DNA of 60,000 bases. Source: Nymphaea colorata (Eukaryota > Streptophyta > Magnoliopsida > Nymphaeales > Nymphaeaceae). Of this stretch, positions 1 to 11,176 are shown piece after piece (within the stretch, counting starts at the first letter, position 1; the number at the start of each line of letters is the position of its first letter). Position numbers and translations under genes: made by a program. Location: NCBI RefSeq assembly GCF_008831285.2, contig NC_045149.1:22328535-22388534 (forward strand). The letters are read 5' to 3'. The notes beneath the pieces are model-generated. The model saw only the letters and a list, made by a program, of their open reading frames with translations. It searched no databases and was not told the origin of the DNA.

Positions 1-889
1 AAAATGTTGGTCATGGCTAAGGACCTAGCAGTAGTGGGAAATGTAATATCTGATAACATGCAAATATGCACAATTCTGAATAGTCTACCACCTTCTTGGG
101 ATATGGCTGTCACAGCGTTGAGTCTTTAGTTTGACACTTTGACTCTAGAGAAACACCTCATACAATTAGCTATTCAGCAAAACCGTTTGATCAGGAAAAA
201 TGATGCAGAACTTATGAATGTTTAAGAAAAACCAATAAATCTTGCGCCTATAAGGTCTAAAGATTTTAAAAAGAAAAACGATGGCAAGTTCAAAGGCAAT
301 TTTGCAGGAACTCTAAGAACTCAATGAACTGTAGTGAAATGCTACAGATGTGGGAAGCCTGGACACATAAAAAAAAACTGCAGGACAAAATTCTCGAACA
401 AGAAGGACAACAAGAGTTAGAACAACAAAAACAAAGGAAAAGTTCATGAGGACTACAACGAAGAAGTCATTTGTATTGTGTCAGAGTGCTTGTTTGCAAA
501 TGGAGATCTAACTGGTTGGTGGGGTGAGAGAGGCTACTCGTCACATTGCAAAGACAAAAGAATGCATGATTCGTATGGAAAACCTGAGTCCAGAAATGCA
601 AAAAGTTTATATGGGTAATAACTCATACTGTGATGTAATGGGAGTTGGGACAAGCGTCATTCTTACTGAAGTCTTGTATGTTCCCTCCATGCGGATGAAC
701 TTAGTGTCAATCTCGACTTTGACTGGAAAAGGTTTTGAAGTTCGTTTTGTTCTAGGGACAGTTATAGTGGAAAAACATGGAAGGACCATGTTCGATGGAA
801 AATATGTTAAAGAACATGGTATGTTCAAACTCAATGAAATGAATAAATCTTTCAGTTCTGCTTATATCCTTATATTGATTGTGCAATGA
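1..889 (+). pseudogene. copia gag (C-terminal part) and protease remnant
   Basis: The first 480 bases encode the gag C-terminus in one frame with in-frame stops. At about 340-381 there is a retroviral-type zinc knuckle, CYRCGKPGHIKKNC (CX2CX4HX4C), which in this family binds RNA. The protease follows in another frame from 524. The expected Asp-Ser-Gly-Ala catalytic site is replaced by VREATRH at a frameshift near 520-535, so it cannot be active. The downstream motif VLYVPSMRMNLVSIS is typical of copia protease. It ends at a stop at 887-889. Confidence 0.85.
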
Positions 890-2180
890 ATGTGAGTACA
901 AATCTATGACATGAAAGATTAGGTCATGTAAGCATCAATAAGATGAAGACTCTAGCACAACAAGGTATTATACCTGACATTAAAGTAAATGATTTCATGA
1001 AATGTGAGGTCTGTTTATATGGAAAGATGATAAGAAAACCCTTTCCATCTGAAGTAATTCGGGCCACTGATCTATTGAAAATAATCCACACTAACATTTG
1101 TGGACCTTTTAGAGTCCAAACACATAGTAGAAAGTTATACTTTATAACTTTTATTGATGACTTCTCAAAATTTGGTTATATTTACCTTATTAAATATAAG
1201 TCAAAAGCACTTGAAAAATTCAAGGAATATAAATCTGAAGTCGAGAGATAACTTGGGAAAAACATCAAAGTTATAAAGTCTAATCGATGAGGTGAATATA
1301 CATCAAATGAATTCCTCAAACATTGCAAAGACCTTGGAATTAATAGGCAAAGAACAATGCATAGGACACCGCAGCAAAATGGTGTTGCTGAGAGGTGTAG
1401 CAGAACCCTCTTGAACATGGTGAGATCCATGTTGGTAGGTGCACAATTACCCAAAGTTTTTTGGGGAGAGACTGTGTTAACAGTCATGTATACTATAAAT
1501 CGAGTGCCCTGCAAGGCAGTCCTAACCACTCCTTATGAGAGATGGACTGGTGTGAAACCAGACTTAAGACATCTTAAGATATGAGGATCTGTAGCACATG
1601 TAAAAGTTTTAGATACAAAAATGAATAAACTGGATAGCAGATCAGTAAGATGTGTGTTTATTGGATATCCAAAAGAAACCAAAGGCTACAAATTATATCA
1701 CTCTACTATAGGGCTCATAGAAAGTAGAGATGTAGAGTTCCTTGAAGAACTCAATAACATTGATAATAATCCAGTAAAATATCATAATGATCTACTGGAG
1801 GATCTGATTTATTCAGATGATCAGTCTGACAAAGAACCGATTGGAGTACAGTTTGGTAATGAACCGACTGTGGATCAGTTTGGCAATGAACCAACTGAGC
1901 AAGAATTAATTAGAATACAGTCTGGTAATGAACCGATTGTGGATCAGTCTGGCAATGAACCGACTGGGGATCAGTTTGGTAATGAACCAACTGAGCATGA
2001 AATTTCTGGAATACAGTCTGGTAATGAACCGACTGGAGATCAGTTTGGTAACGAACTAACTAAGCATGAAATGTCTGGTGTAGAGTCTGGTAACGAACCG
2101 ACTGGGGAACAGTTAGACAACGAACCAACCGATCCAAATACCTTATCAACTCAGACTTTGTTAGGTCTTAAAAGACCTTG
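890..2180 (+). pseudogene. copia integrase and linker, broken
   Basis: The GAG-pre-integrase zinc-binding region reads HERLGHVS (with a stop where the usual tryptophan stands, about 909) then CEVCLYGKM. The integrase core follows: the first catalytic Asp of the usual HTD motif is Asn here (HTNICGPF, about 1087), FIDDFSKFGYIYL is kept, and TPQQNGVAER is near 1366-1395. Stops interrupt at about 1249, 1288 and 1582. The C-terminal part (CVFIGYP) runs into a long linker made of a short peptide repeat. Integrase inserts the DNA copy into the host; this copy is defective by stops and by the catalytic change. Confidence 0.87.
1849..2132 (+). repeat. tandem GNEPT-coding repeat in the polyprotein linker
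   Basis: Nine degenerate copies of a short peptide unit (Q-S/F-G-N-E-P-T, spaced by D-Q or by a longer spacer such as EHEISGI) fill the region between integrase and RT. The DNA units are similar enough to show recent unequal duplication. The linker of copia polyproteins normally varies in length and has no known catalytic role; a regular array there is unusual. Confidence 0.8.
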
Positions 2181-2302
2181 AGCTTCACCTTCATATTTGA
2201 GTGATTATTATTTATATCTTGTAGAGGAGCTATGCTGTTTAGCAGATATTGATGAAATATCTGACAATCTGACATATGACGATGCGATAAATTCGCATGA
2301 AT

Positions 2303-3583
2303 AATTTTGGCTATCGCAGCATTCTATGACCTGGATGTTCATCATATGAATGTGAAAACTGCGTTCTTGAACAGTGAACTAAAGGAAACCATATATATGA
2401 CACAACAGCAGGGATATATCGTCAGAAAAAATGAAGACAAAGTGTACAAGCTACATAAATCATTGTACGGATTGAAGCAGTCTCCAAGATAGTGGTATTT
2501 TGCTTTTCATAAAGCAATTACAAAGCTTGGATACATAGCAAATCAATTAGACCAGTGTGTATATGTCTGGAAAAGTGGGAGTCTCTTTTGTATCCTATCT
2601 TTATATGTCGATGATATTCTGTTGACTGGAAACGATAACAGTATGATATCCAAAACAAAGACTTGGTTGAATAAGAACTTCGAAATGAATGACATGGGTG
2701 AAGCTTCCTACATATTAGGTATAAAGGTCAATCGAGATAGAGACTCGAGAATTTTGAGTTTGAGCCAAGAACGATATATTGATTATATCTTAAAGAAATT
2801 TCAAATGCAATATTGCAAACTAATTGGAACTCCGATAGCTAAAGGAACAAATCTAAGCAGAAACGATTGTCCTGGAGAAGAACAACAGAAATTGTAAGTT
2901 CCTTATGCACAAGCTGTTGGTAACTTAATATATCTAATGCTTTGTACAAGACCAGACATAAGCTTTCCTGTTGGTCTTGTGAGTCGTTACCAAAGTAATT
3001 CTGGTTGGCCTCACTGGCAAGCGGTTAAAAGAATTTTTCGGTATATAAAAGGAACTAAAGGACTGAAATTGTCTTATCAAGCGAATGAGCTTACTGTAGT
3101 TGGCTATACCGATGCAGATTTTACTGGTTGTAAAGATGACAGTAAATCCATATCTGGATATGTATTTCTCTTTGGAGGTGGATCAATAGCCTGGTCCTGT
3201 AAGAAACAAGGATGTGTTGCTCAACACACAAAAGAAGCAGAATATGTAGCATGTAATATTGCCACCACATTTGCTGTCTCGATAAATCGGTTCTTGAAAG
3301 ACTTGAAATTAGATCTTAATCATGAACCAGTTCAACTATATTGTGATAATCAGACAGCGATATCACTTATGAAAAATGGAGTTATGAGCTTAAACATATA
3401 ATGGTGAAATACCATTATGTTCATGAAATGATTGAGAAAAATGAAATCTCAGTCGAATACATGCCTACCAATGACTTGGTAGCAGATCCCCTTACCAAGG
3501 GAATATCAGAAGACTTGTTTACCAAGCAAGTATCACATATGGGGCTGAGATATATTGGAAAGGTTGCGATGGAAAAACCTTGA
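2303..3583 (+). pseudogene. copia reverse transcriptase / RNase H, truncated
   Basis: Homology restarts abruptly inside RT at LAIAAFYDLDVHHMNVKTAF; the preceding RT segment that family members carry before this point is missing, so an internal deletion lies near 2303. Then come [10 protein letters not shown], the catalytic box LYVDDILLTGND (about 2606-2641), GTPIAKG, RPDISFPVG, and RNase H motifs GYTDADFTGCKDD and YCDNQTAISL. The pol end is marked by ADPLTKG (about 3482). In-frame stops occur at about 2490, 2895 and 3399. YVDD is intact but the protein cannot be made whole. Confidence 0.9.
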
Positions 3584-3721
3584 ATGGAAAACCTCGCTAC
3601 AAACCTTGAAAGAAAATTCAAGTTAAGAAGGACAAAGCAATGATGGAAAACCTCGTAACTCAGAAATAGGAAACTCACATAAAGTGGAAGTAAACTGACG
3701 GTGTCATGGCCAAGTGGGAGA

Positions 3722-4096
3722 TGTTGGGTAGTGGCCCTGAGCCTTATCCCTTTCACTCTGTAACTGCAAAGAAGATCCTACAGTTATGGAATTAAAATAA
3801 GAAATAAATCACAATATTATGTTTTCGTTTTATTTCTTACCTTAAATCTCCTTGCCATAACCGTAGCTGGGTAATTGGGGAAATCCTGAGAGGCGGTTTA
3901 TAAAACTCAGCGTCTATACCTTAATAGATGGTAGTTGAGAAATCAACTATGCGCCTCTCAGAAGCAAACCCCAAAAATCAATTTACCTCTTGCTTCTTCC
4001 TTTTTCTCTTCTATTTTGTCACAGGTGCTACTGCTGAATCGTGGCTGAAGAATCACCGAAAGCTTCCGCTGCTTTAGTTCTTCTCTGTTTCCATCA
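3722..4096 (+). repeat. 3' LTR of the copia element
   Basis: It starts TGTTGG directly after a purine tract and ends CCATCA; TGTTGG and TGATGG (reverse of the end) form the usual short inverted ends. A TATA box (TTTATAAAAC, 3897-3906) fits the U3/R boundary. The end is confirmed by DUF247 homology that begins at 4097. The 5-bp target duplication should be AGGCA (4097-4101), but the other copy is outside the window. Confidence 0.8.
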
Positions 4097-5283
4097 AGGC
4101 AAAGGTAGGACGACACCGGCTGCACAGGGTGGTTGTCATCTTCCACAAGCCGTTGCTCGTAAGCCACCATGTTCCTGAAAATGTAGTCTGAGTCCCTGTT
4201 GATGAGGATAGGAGGGAGCTTGAGAAACGGTCTCCTGGCCGGCCTGGGATCCCATATCACCATTCCTTCGGCCGCCAAAGAGATGGTAATGCCCGAGTCC
4301 TCGAGATCGATAGCGCTGTAGCATACGCTCATTTCGCCGAAGTTACCGGGAGAGAAGCACGCTCCTGTTGCCAAGCCTGCTACGCTGCTTTGCCCAACCA
4401 TCAAGGACAGAAATTTCATCCTTGCAGCGTCGAGGAGATGGCAAGCGCCGGCCAGGTTTGGCACCTCAAATGTTTTCATGAGATAGAAATCTAAGAACTT
4501 GTTGAGCATGATTTAGAATGGCGGATCTCTGTACTGCAGGTGGCTATAGAGGTGTCGAAGAAAGGCCATGGGGAATTGGTTCTTGACCATCAACACGTCA
4601 AGCAGAAGATGGCGTTGCATGGTGTTGTTCAATGAAAATTGGGCGGAGGAAAACCTGGTGGCGATGGTGCGGAAGGCATGGGGCTCTATTGTCATGATGT
4701 GCATCAACTCTAACACGAAGCATCCATCTCCTACCAGCGTTTTCACAAATATGTCATTCTGCGGCGGAAGATCGTATCGTTGGATATGCGCCCCTTGGTA
4801 ACATTCTCTCACCTCAGAGCATCATTTCTTAGGGCACTAACGACATCTTCTGTGCTGCTAATTTGCGTCCTCTCCAGGACCAGTTGAGTTAGGCCTGGGC
4901 AACGGCCGGGCCGGCCCGTTTACATTAAATTTTTTTTTGTTTTAAAAATATATATTTAGTATTATTAAATATATTTTATTTTTAAAAAAATTATTTTATA
5001 ATTAAAAATAATAATTTTAAATTTCAAATGGGCCGGGCCGGGCCGAACCAAGACTCGAGCTATCGGGCCGGGCCTGAGCCAGGCTTACTGGCCCGAAGGG
5101 CCGGATTGGGTCGGCCCTTACCGGGTCCGGCCGGCCCGACCCGATGCCCACCCTTAGTTGAGCATGATATTGTCCACCTGAAGTAGTAAAGTAGTAAGGT
5201 CCAATGCGCAGGAACAAGGCCTTCTACGGCTTGTACGCTCAATCGTTCTCATACGTCGTGAACATGCAAGGCTTTGAACACAT
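4097..5283 (-). pseudogene. DUF247 (UPF0481) gene copy A, disrupted
   Basis: DUF247 proteins are plant membrane-associated proteins of roughly 400-550 residues with a C-terminal transmembrane segment; most lack a known biochemical role, though some grass members determine self-incompatibility. Reading from ATG at 5283 (MCSKPCMFTTYEND) there are stops after residue 14 and soon after. A MITE occupies 4890-5155. Homology resumes with ECYQGAH, LVGDGCFVLELMHIM, then a stop at 4510-4512, then KFLDFYLMKTFEVPNLAGACHLLDAAR and YEQRLVEDDNHPVQPVSSYL. Homology stops at 4097 where the copia LTR begins; the remaining open frame to 3958 is LTR sequence. The missing C-terminus is expected upstream of the window. 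Confidence 0.87.
4890..5155. mobile_element. hAT-type MITE (266 bp) inside DUF247 copy A
   Basis: The ends are imperfect inverted repeats: the left begins TAGGCCTGGGCAACGG, the right reversed begins AAGGGTGGGCATCGGG, and both continue into GGCC/GGGCC-rich DNA around an AT-rich core. It is flanked by an 8-bp duplication with one mismatch, AGTTGAGT (4882-4889) and AGTTGAGC (5156-5163). Copy B has AAGTCGAGC uninterrupted at the matching place. An 8-bp duplication and a TARGG-like start fit non-autonomous hAT elements. No coding capacity. Confidence 0.8.
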
Positions 5284-5290
5284 TCTTTTT

Positions 5291-5563
<273 letters not shown>

Positions 5564-6784
5564 AGGGTATTGAGCAACCATTATTAGTTAAAAATATATT
5601 TTTTAATATATTATGATTCAATACCAACCCCTCGCCCTTGCCACTCGAAAGGGATATGCTTAAAAATAAAGAAGTAAAAGAAAAAGACCGACGAACGTAA
5701 GGCATCCCTAAAAATGTTAAAAACGAATGCAGGGGCAAAAGACGACGATCAAAAACAAGAAATAAAACTTTTTCTGTCAAATGTAAATTTTAAAAAAATT
5801 CTGTATAGTAATTTTTTATTTTCCTAAAATTGAGTAGTGGGCATGCTTTCTACGAGTGCCTGCCCCTAGAAAAAGTTGCGTGCACAACGGCGCACGGTAT
5901 CCCGTAAAAATTTTTTATAGTTTTTTTACTTTTTTTTAATTTTTTAATTTTATTTATACAAAAAATTTTGCTTTTCAGTATAATTGAGGGTATTTAGTGT
6001 GATACTAACGCACGAAAATTCGTGCATTAGTATGACGGTAGAAGCTTTGCAGTTAGCACACATTCAATTGGTATTTCTGCCGTGCTGCGCTAGAAAATGG
6101 CAGTCAGCATTAAGAGTCTACTAGAATCTTTTCCTTTTTTTTTTGTTCTCTTTATCTTGTTATACACTTCGATCCTCTTCAAACAGGGTTAAGCTCTGCA
6201 TAGCAGGCCGGACTGAGATTACAGCTTCTCCTTTACCTTTTTTTTTTCTTTAATATTTTAGGTTACAGAAGCTTCAATGTCACGTGATAAAATACAGTCT
6301 GCCAAATAAACCATATAAATAAAAACAGCATGGATGGAAGAGACACTAAGAAGAATGTTAGCTGATTTCAGAAATGCAGTGACAGATAGAGTGAGAAACT
6401 GATTGAGAACAGCGCCTCAGGGCTCTGAGGAATGCATCTCCGTTCTTTGGGTTCTGCGGAGATTCAGAACAGCAACGTTTTTTCTGTTGTATTCACGGCT
6501 GTGGGTTGCATGAGAGATGCTAGCTGTTTTTCACATCCATGATTGATTTTTCTCTTCGCAAAATTAACTGCATAAATCTGGCCAAGAAGTTGTTTAGAAA
6601 TAACATTTTTTCAAAGTGTAGATTAGATGATATAAGGATATGAAAACATCGTTTTGTATTTACTGTTCTCGGATACCATTAGATATCATCACAACATGAG
6701 TTCATTTTATCTGGCCGACTCTCTCTGTCTTTTTCTCTCATACATTAACAAATTTATTGATTGCATTTTGCTTATGTGCTGTAG
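5564..6784. other. intergenic; near-perfect palindrome at 6003-6032
   Basis: No gene is seen. The stretch is AT-rich with poly-A/T runs. At 6003-6032 two 14-bp arms (left TACTAACGCACGAA) are inverted copies with one mismatch and a 2-bp centre. The last 250 bases before 6785 look like an intron ending in a pyrimidine stretch and AG at 6783-6784. Confidence 0.6.
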
Positions 6785-6893
6785 GGATATGATGGCTCTA
6801 TTCTTCTTGATGATACCCACCTTTCGCTGGAGAGAAGAACGCAGATCCAAATGCAAACTCTGTGACAGGGTTTGAGGTGATTGGAGCTTTGAT
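6785..6893 (+). pseudogene. class III peroxidase exon fragment
   Basis: After a splice-acceptor-like GCTGTAG the DNA encodes GYDGSILLDDT, then after a one-base shift EKNADPNANSVTGFEVIG. This is the distal calcium-site and following region of secreted plant haem peroxidases (usual form GCDGSILLDDT...GEK.A.PN.NS.RGFEVID). The motif's Cys is Tyr here, a frameshift breaks the exon, and homology stops at about 6893. The catalytic histidine exons are not recognisable nearby. A non-functional fragment. Confidence 0.75.
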
Positions 6894-7624
6894 ATGCATA
6901 AATTTGCTTATACTTTGAGACCATTTTATGCTTTCTGTCTAATGTTATATTTATTACTTCAGCTGTAATCTTCATTTTCCAAATCGCTAACTATAGTCAT
7001 GCTTATACTGTTGTACTGCTGTATGTGCATGTATGATGGTGAGGCACATCAATAGTCTGTGTTCTGTTTATATCATAAGCAGCTTACCTGCATATTAAAG
7101 GAGGAAAAATGAGATCTTGATCCGACTGAGACTGACCACTATCTGCCGCAGCCTATAGGCTAAGGATCCTTCATCTAACCTCTCTCACCCAAAATCAAGG
7201 AAAGAAATAAGAAGATGACATTCACTTTTGTCTGTATCTGCTGTTTCAGCTTTTTGGGAGGGGAATTGGGGATGAATGGCTACTATGTGCATTAATAATG
7301 GCATCTGAGTCACATCAAGAGTAATAATCTGATTTAACACTCTGCTTTGTGACTCTATCTTGAAATGTATTATTCTTTGTAACAATAGTTTTGGCTTTCT
7401 ACATGGAATGCATGGATTAGATTTTATTCTTGGAGGCTAATGTTAAGGGCTTTTCTTCTTATACATATTATATATCTTTACATGTTTTAAAATTTTTAGT
7501 TTACAGAAAATTTACAGCATATTGTATATAGTTTATAAATTAGATACAGTTTATTGACCCTATTTACAAATTATATTTGGCATTGATAATTCATTGTGCT
7601 TGAGAAAGAGCATATAATTTAGAA
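6894..7624. other. intergenic, no gene seen
   Basis: Unique-looking AT-rich DNA between the peroxidase fragment and the truncated 3' end of DUF247 copy B. No long meaningful frame or clear repeat was recognised. Confidence 0.5.
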
Positions 7625-8615
7625 AAAGCAGAATTTCTATTATTCCCTGGAAAGTCAAGAGTCGGGCGTCGGCAGCAGTGAGCACAAGGTGACTGAGGAG
7701 GCGAAGGTAGGATGACACCGTCTGCACAGGGTGGTTGTCGTCTTCCACAAGGCGTTGTTCATAAGCCGCCATGTTCCTCAAAATGAAGTCGGAGTCCCTG
7801 TTGCTGAGGACGCGTGGGTGCTTGAGAAGAGGCCTCGACGCCGGTTTGGGGTCCCACATGACCATTCCTTCAGCCGCCGGCGGGATGGCAACGGCCGAGT
7901 CCTTGAGATCAATAGCACTGTAGCGTACGCTCATCTCGCCAAACTTACCTGGACAGAAACGCGCTGTTGATGTTGAGTCAGCTTCGTTTCTCTGCCCAAC
8001 CACTATGGGTAGAAATTTGTTCCTTGCAGCGTCGAGGAGATGGCAAGCGCCGGCCAGGTTTGGCACCTCAAATGTTTGCATGAAATAGAAACTTAAGAAC
8101 TTGTTGAGCACGGTTTCGAACGACGGATCTCTGTACTGTAGGTGGTTATAAAGGCGTTGAAGAAAGGCCATGGGGATTTGATGCTTGACCATCAACACAT
8201 CAAGCAGAATATGGCGGATCATGGTGTTGTTCAGTGGAAATAAGGTGGGGGAAAACCTGGTGACGATGGTGCGAAAGGGATGCGGCTCTGTTGTCATGAT
8301 GTGCATCAACTCTAACACGAAGCATCCATCTCTTACCAGCGTCATCACAAATTCGTCGATGTTAGGAAGTTCCTATAGTGCGCTATTCGCCCCTTCGTAA
8401 CATTTTCTCACCTCCAGTGCATCGTCTGTTACGGCATTAACGACATCCTCTTTGCTACCCATTTGCGCCCTCTCCACGACCAAGTCGAGCACGGTTTCCT
8501 CCAATGTGTGGTCGATTCTGGAATAGTAAGGTCCAATCTTCAGGAACAAGGCTTTCTTTGGCTTGTACGCTCTATTGTCGTCGTACATCATGAAGATAGA
8601 AGGCATTGAACACAT
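7625..8615 (-). pseudogene. DUF247 gene copy B, one nonsense codon, 3' truncated
   Basis: ATG at 8615 opens MCSMPSIFMMYDDNRAYKPK, followed by LFLKIGPYYS, matching the DUF247 N-terminus. The frame runs to a single TAG at about residue 81, where copy C has Tyr (copy C reads NSPLYNLP), then continues as FVMTLVRDGCFVLELMHIM through TFEVPNLAGACHLLDAAR and NRDSDFILRNMAAYEQRL to LTFQGIIE. Homology ends near 7625; the following 22 residues to the stop at 7560 are unrelated, so about 100 C-terminal residues including the membrane anchor are lost. Best preserved copy in frame, but it still looks non-functional. Confidence 0.87.
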
Positions 8616-9536
8616 TCACTCTCTCTCTCTCGCGTTCTCTTCTGCCGCAACAAGGCTTTCCTTAACTTTCCTGAGGCCAATTAGAACCAGAAAATTTAGA
8701 TCCTTGAACATTGAAGCAAACTTATCTTAAGCCAACAAACCTCTGGTCATTTATTGTTGTAGAAGCCAATGCAAAGTTAGTTAGAATTTTTGGAAGACTT
8801 TTAGCTGAATGAAGAATCCTAGAGTTTTTTCTTCCCCTTGCCAATAATATAAGAATCAAATGCATATGGAATACTCAGTTCTTTCAACCTCCCCAACAAA
8901 ACAAAATTCATATTGTGTTCTTTTTAGGTGATCAAAACGTGGGGTCAACGCATCAGATTAACGTGAGCACCACCAAATTAGAGTCCATTAGATGTATTAA
9001 ATGAAGCAAACAAAAAGCTCTGAACATTCTTATATACATGTTATACGTACTTTATACACATGTATATACATTTAGCAGACTCTGAACATCTTTTCTATGT
9101 TTTCACATGCAGTTATATTACCAAAATCTCAAAACAAACGTGTCATTCTCACTCGGCTCGTACAGGACTGAGCTCGGGCTTGGCTTAGTTCATCCTTAAT
9201 TATGAACAATCCTAAAGAATGGCTGCTTAGTATGTTCGCCTTGATTACCGGCCCCAGTCCGTAATACTAGTTTAAACCAACATGCTTAATTATCCTATCG
9301 TTCATACGAGTTAAAATATCACAGCAATAATTCATGGGCTAAAAGTCAGTGTTCTTTTGGTTCTAATCACAGTTGAGCAAGCAAGCAAGTTGAATTATGC
9401 AATATCCTTTTCAGGTGACAACAATATGACAAGAGTTTAAATTTATTATAGTGTCACCATCAAAGGGTTTGATAATTAAGTGTTGGTTGTGCTATTGTGA
9501 TTGATGTCATAATTGAACAAGTTGTGCTAATTACAG
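8616..9536. other. intergenic with dispersed repeats
   Basis: It holds a short CT tract at 8619-8635 and a stretch at 8820-8935 that resembles 54470-54605. The 9035-9245 repeat is listed separately. Bases 9360-9536 look like the intron preceding the cyclin exon fragment. No coding region was recognised. Confidence 0.5.
9035..9245 (+). repeat. dispersed direct repeat, partner at 38725-38965
   Basis: About 200 bp, from the segment containing ACTTTATACACATGTATATA to TAAAGAATGGCTGCT, recurs in the same orientation at 38725-38965 with scattered mismatches and an insertion of about 30 bp in the second copy. Probably an unclassified transposable element. Confidence 0.8.
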
Positions 9537-9828
9537 GTACTACAACAATGCTTATTATGCCAAAGTAGGTAGGGTTAGCACCACTGAGATGAACTGTTTG
9601 GAAATTGATTTAGTCTTCAGCCTCGAATTCCAATTGAACGTGACGCCTCCGACGTTCTACGCTTTCTGCATGTATCTGCAGAGGGAGATGCTGTAGTTTG
9701 AGTACTGCAACGTACAGAAACAAGTCAGGATCCATAGATGTCATGCTTCTTTACCTTTTTGTTCTGATGAAGAGGCCAACTCTCAGAACCAACAGTTTGC
9801 TGTTTGCTGTACAGACAATTCTGTGTAA
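9537..9828 (+). pseudogene. P/U-type cyclin, last exon with premature stop
   Basis: After an acceptor (ATTACAG, ending 9536) the frame reads NNAYYAKVGRVSTTEMN, then IDLVFSLEFQLNVTPPTF, CMYLQREML and, after a TAG at 9694-9696, a tail ending DEEANSQNQQFAV and a stop at 9826-9828. This is the second half of PHO80-like plant cyclins (CYCP/CYCU), which pair with CDKs. The tail resembles the family's acidic Q-rich C-terminus, and the frame is open on both sides of the one stop. The first exon is not found in the preceding 900 bp, so this is a fragment. Confidence 0.75.
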
Positions 9829-11176
9829 ATATAGGGGACTTTGGAAATCAATCCCCCTTCTTTTCTTCTACTCTCTTTTCTTACTCACTTTCTCAGGTTA
9901 AGAAGCAGCTTGAAACCGAGCTCAGATCTAGCTAGCTAATTCAAAATTTGGCTCTTGCATGTGCTTGCCGGATCTGGATTGGCAAACTTGATTCTGAACC
10001 CAAATTTGGGTTGTAGGTCAGACCCTATCTTGGGGCCGAGAGTCTTATAACTGCTGTTCCACGAAAAATTATTTCTGGCTCTACCATTGGTACAAAATCT
10101 AAATGCTTGAATCGCTTGGCAGAATGTCTTAAAATATAATGTGCCAAATACAGGATCAGTTTCAAATATAGCCCGAATTTCTTGGGATGGTTAATCCCCG
10201 TTCATCTGAAAATGAATTTTAAAGTCTGCCACTCTCAACGGCAAAGCAGGAAAGAGAGGATGCCTTCGAGACATTCTATCTCATAAGCACATATTTGGGA
10301 TGGGGTGTCTCGTGATTTTTGAAATGGGCTGTCTCGTAACGCCGCATGTGGAACATTCTAACTGGTGTTTTAAGTCCGAAAATCAGGAGTTCATCTCAGT
10401 ATCTAGATTAAGCCTCTTGTCTTGATTTGGCAAATGCTCTACCTAAGCACTGTCCCATAAACTCTTATATATATATATATATATATATAGATAGATACAT
10501 ATATATATTCAGCAATTCACTTGAATAAACTATGAACCACCCAAAACAGAAAAGAAAAATTATTGTATTCACTTTTTTTAAAAATAGAATAATTAAAAAA
10601 AGAAACTTTAAAATATTTGTAGAATAAAAACGATCGAAGTGAAACATAGCACCACATTATTGGTCAATACATATAATCGCTTTGCCACTGATTCAATTAC
10701 CATTGGTCGACTCGGTCTGGGTCTTGCAATACCGAATTTAGAGGGACACTCATTAACAGATTTTGATATCTAAAAGGGTATTGTCTATATAACAAAACAA
10801 GTATTTAAAAATGTTAAATAAAAATAATGTACTAAGTTTTGGGTTCATCCGCCTTACTAAAGGTTAAGACCGGGTTCTATGGGATTGTTTGGTAATAATA
10901 ATGCATTGTTACTTTATTTTACGATACAAGTGTTTTATTTTACAATACAAGTGTTAAAGTTTTATGAATCTGCTCTACTTCTTAAATCAGTTTCATGAAA
11001 ACTCTAACATCATGTTACTGCCGCCAATTGCCTCTTTAGAGGTCGTTTGCAGGACAAGAAGAATCTCAGTACAAGAAGAATCTCGGTACAGGACAAACAA
11101 CAACAGACAGGACAGGACAGCCCCTCCCCCGACCCCGACCCCATTTTTCTCTCCTCCAACGTCTTTCGTCTCTGGT
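9829..11176. other. intergenic; AT tract and dispersed repeat
   Basis: It contains an (AT)n run at about 10468-10489. Bases 10525-10705 match 25560-25725 and less well 35890-36010 in the same orientation (shared core TATTGTATTCAC...TAGAATAAAAACGA, then CACCACATTATTGG). No gene is seen before the TMEM97-like fragment. Confidence 0.65.

Larger units (their letters stand above)
1..4096 (+). mobile_element. Ty1/copia LTR retrotransposon, 3' part, decayed
   Basis: Reading along the + strand there is a gag zinc knuckle, a protease remnant, integrase, reverse transcriptase, RNase H, a polypurine tract (AAGTGGGAG near 3711-3719) and one LTR. Integrase before RT is the Ty1/copia order. The 5' LTR and gag start lie before the window. 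The LTR ends at 4096 exactly where DUF247 homology begins on the opposite strand, so the element sits inside that pseudogene. It is inactive: several stops, a frameshift at the protease and a deletion removing the N-terminal part of RT. Confidence 0.93.

Noticed and set aside
3958-4096. C-terminal extension of the DUF247 copy A frame
   Set aside because: The final 46 residues are read from the copia LTR; other DUF247 copies have no such sequence.
6340-6500. First exon of the peroxidase fragment
   Set aside because: A faint resemblance to the ...V..A...RMGAS... block could be made only with many gaps, so I do not call it.
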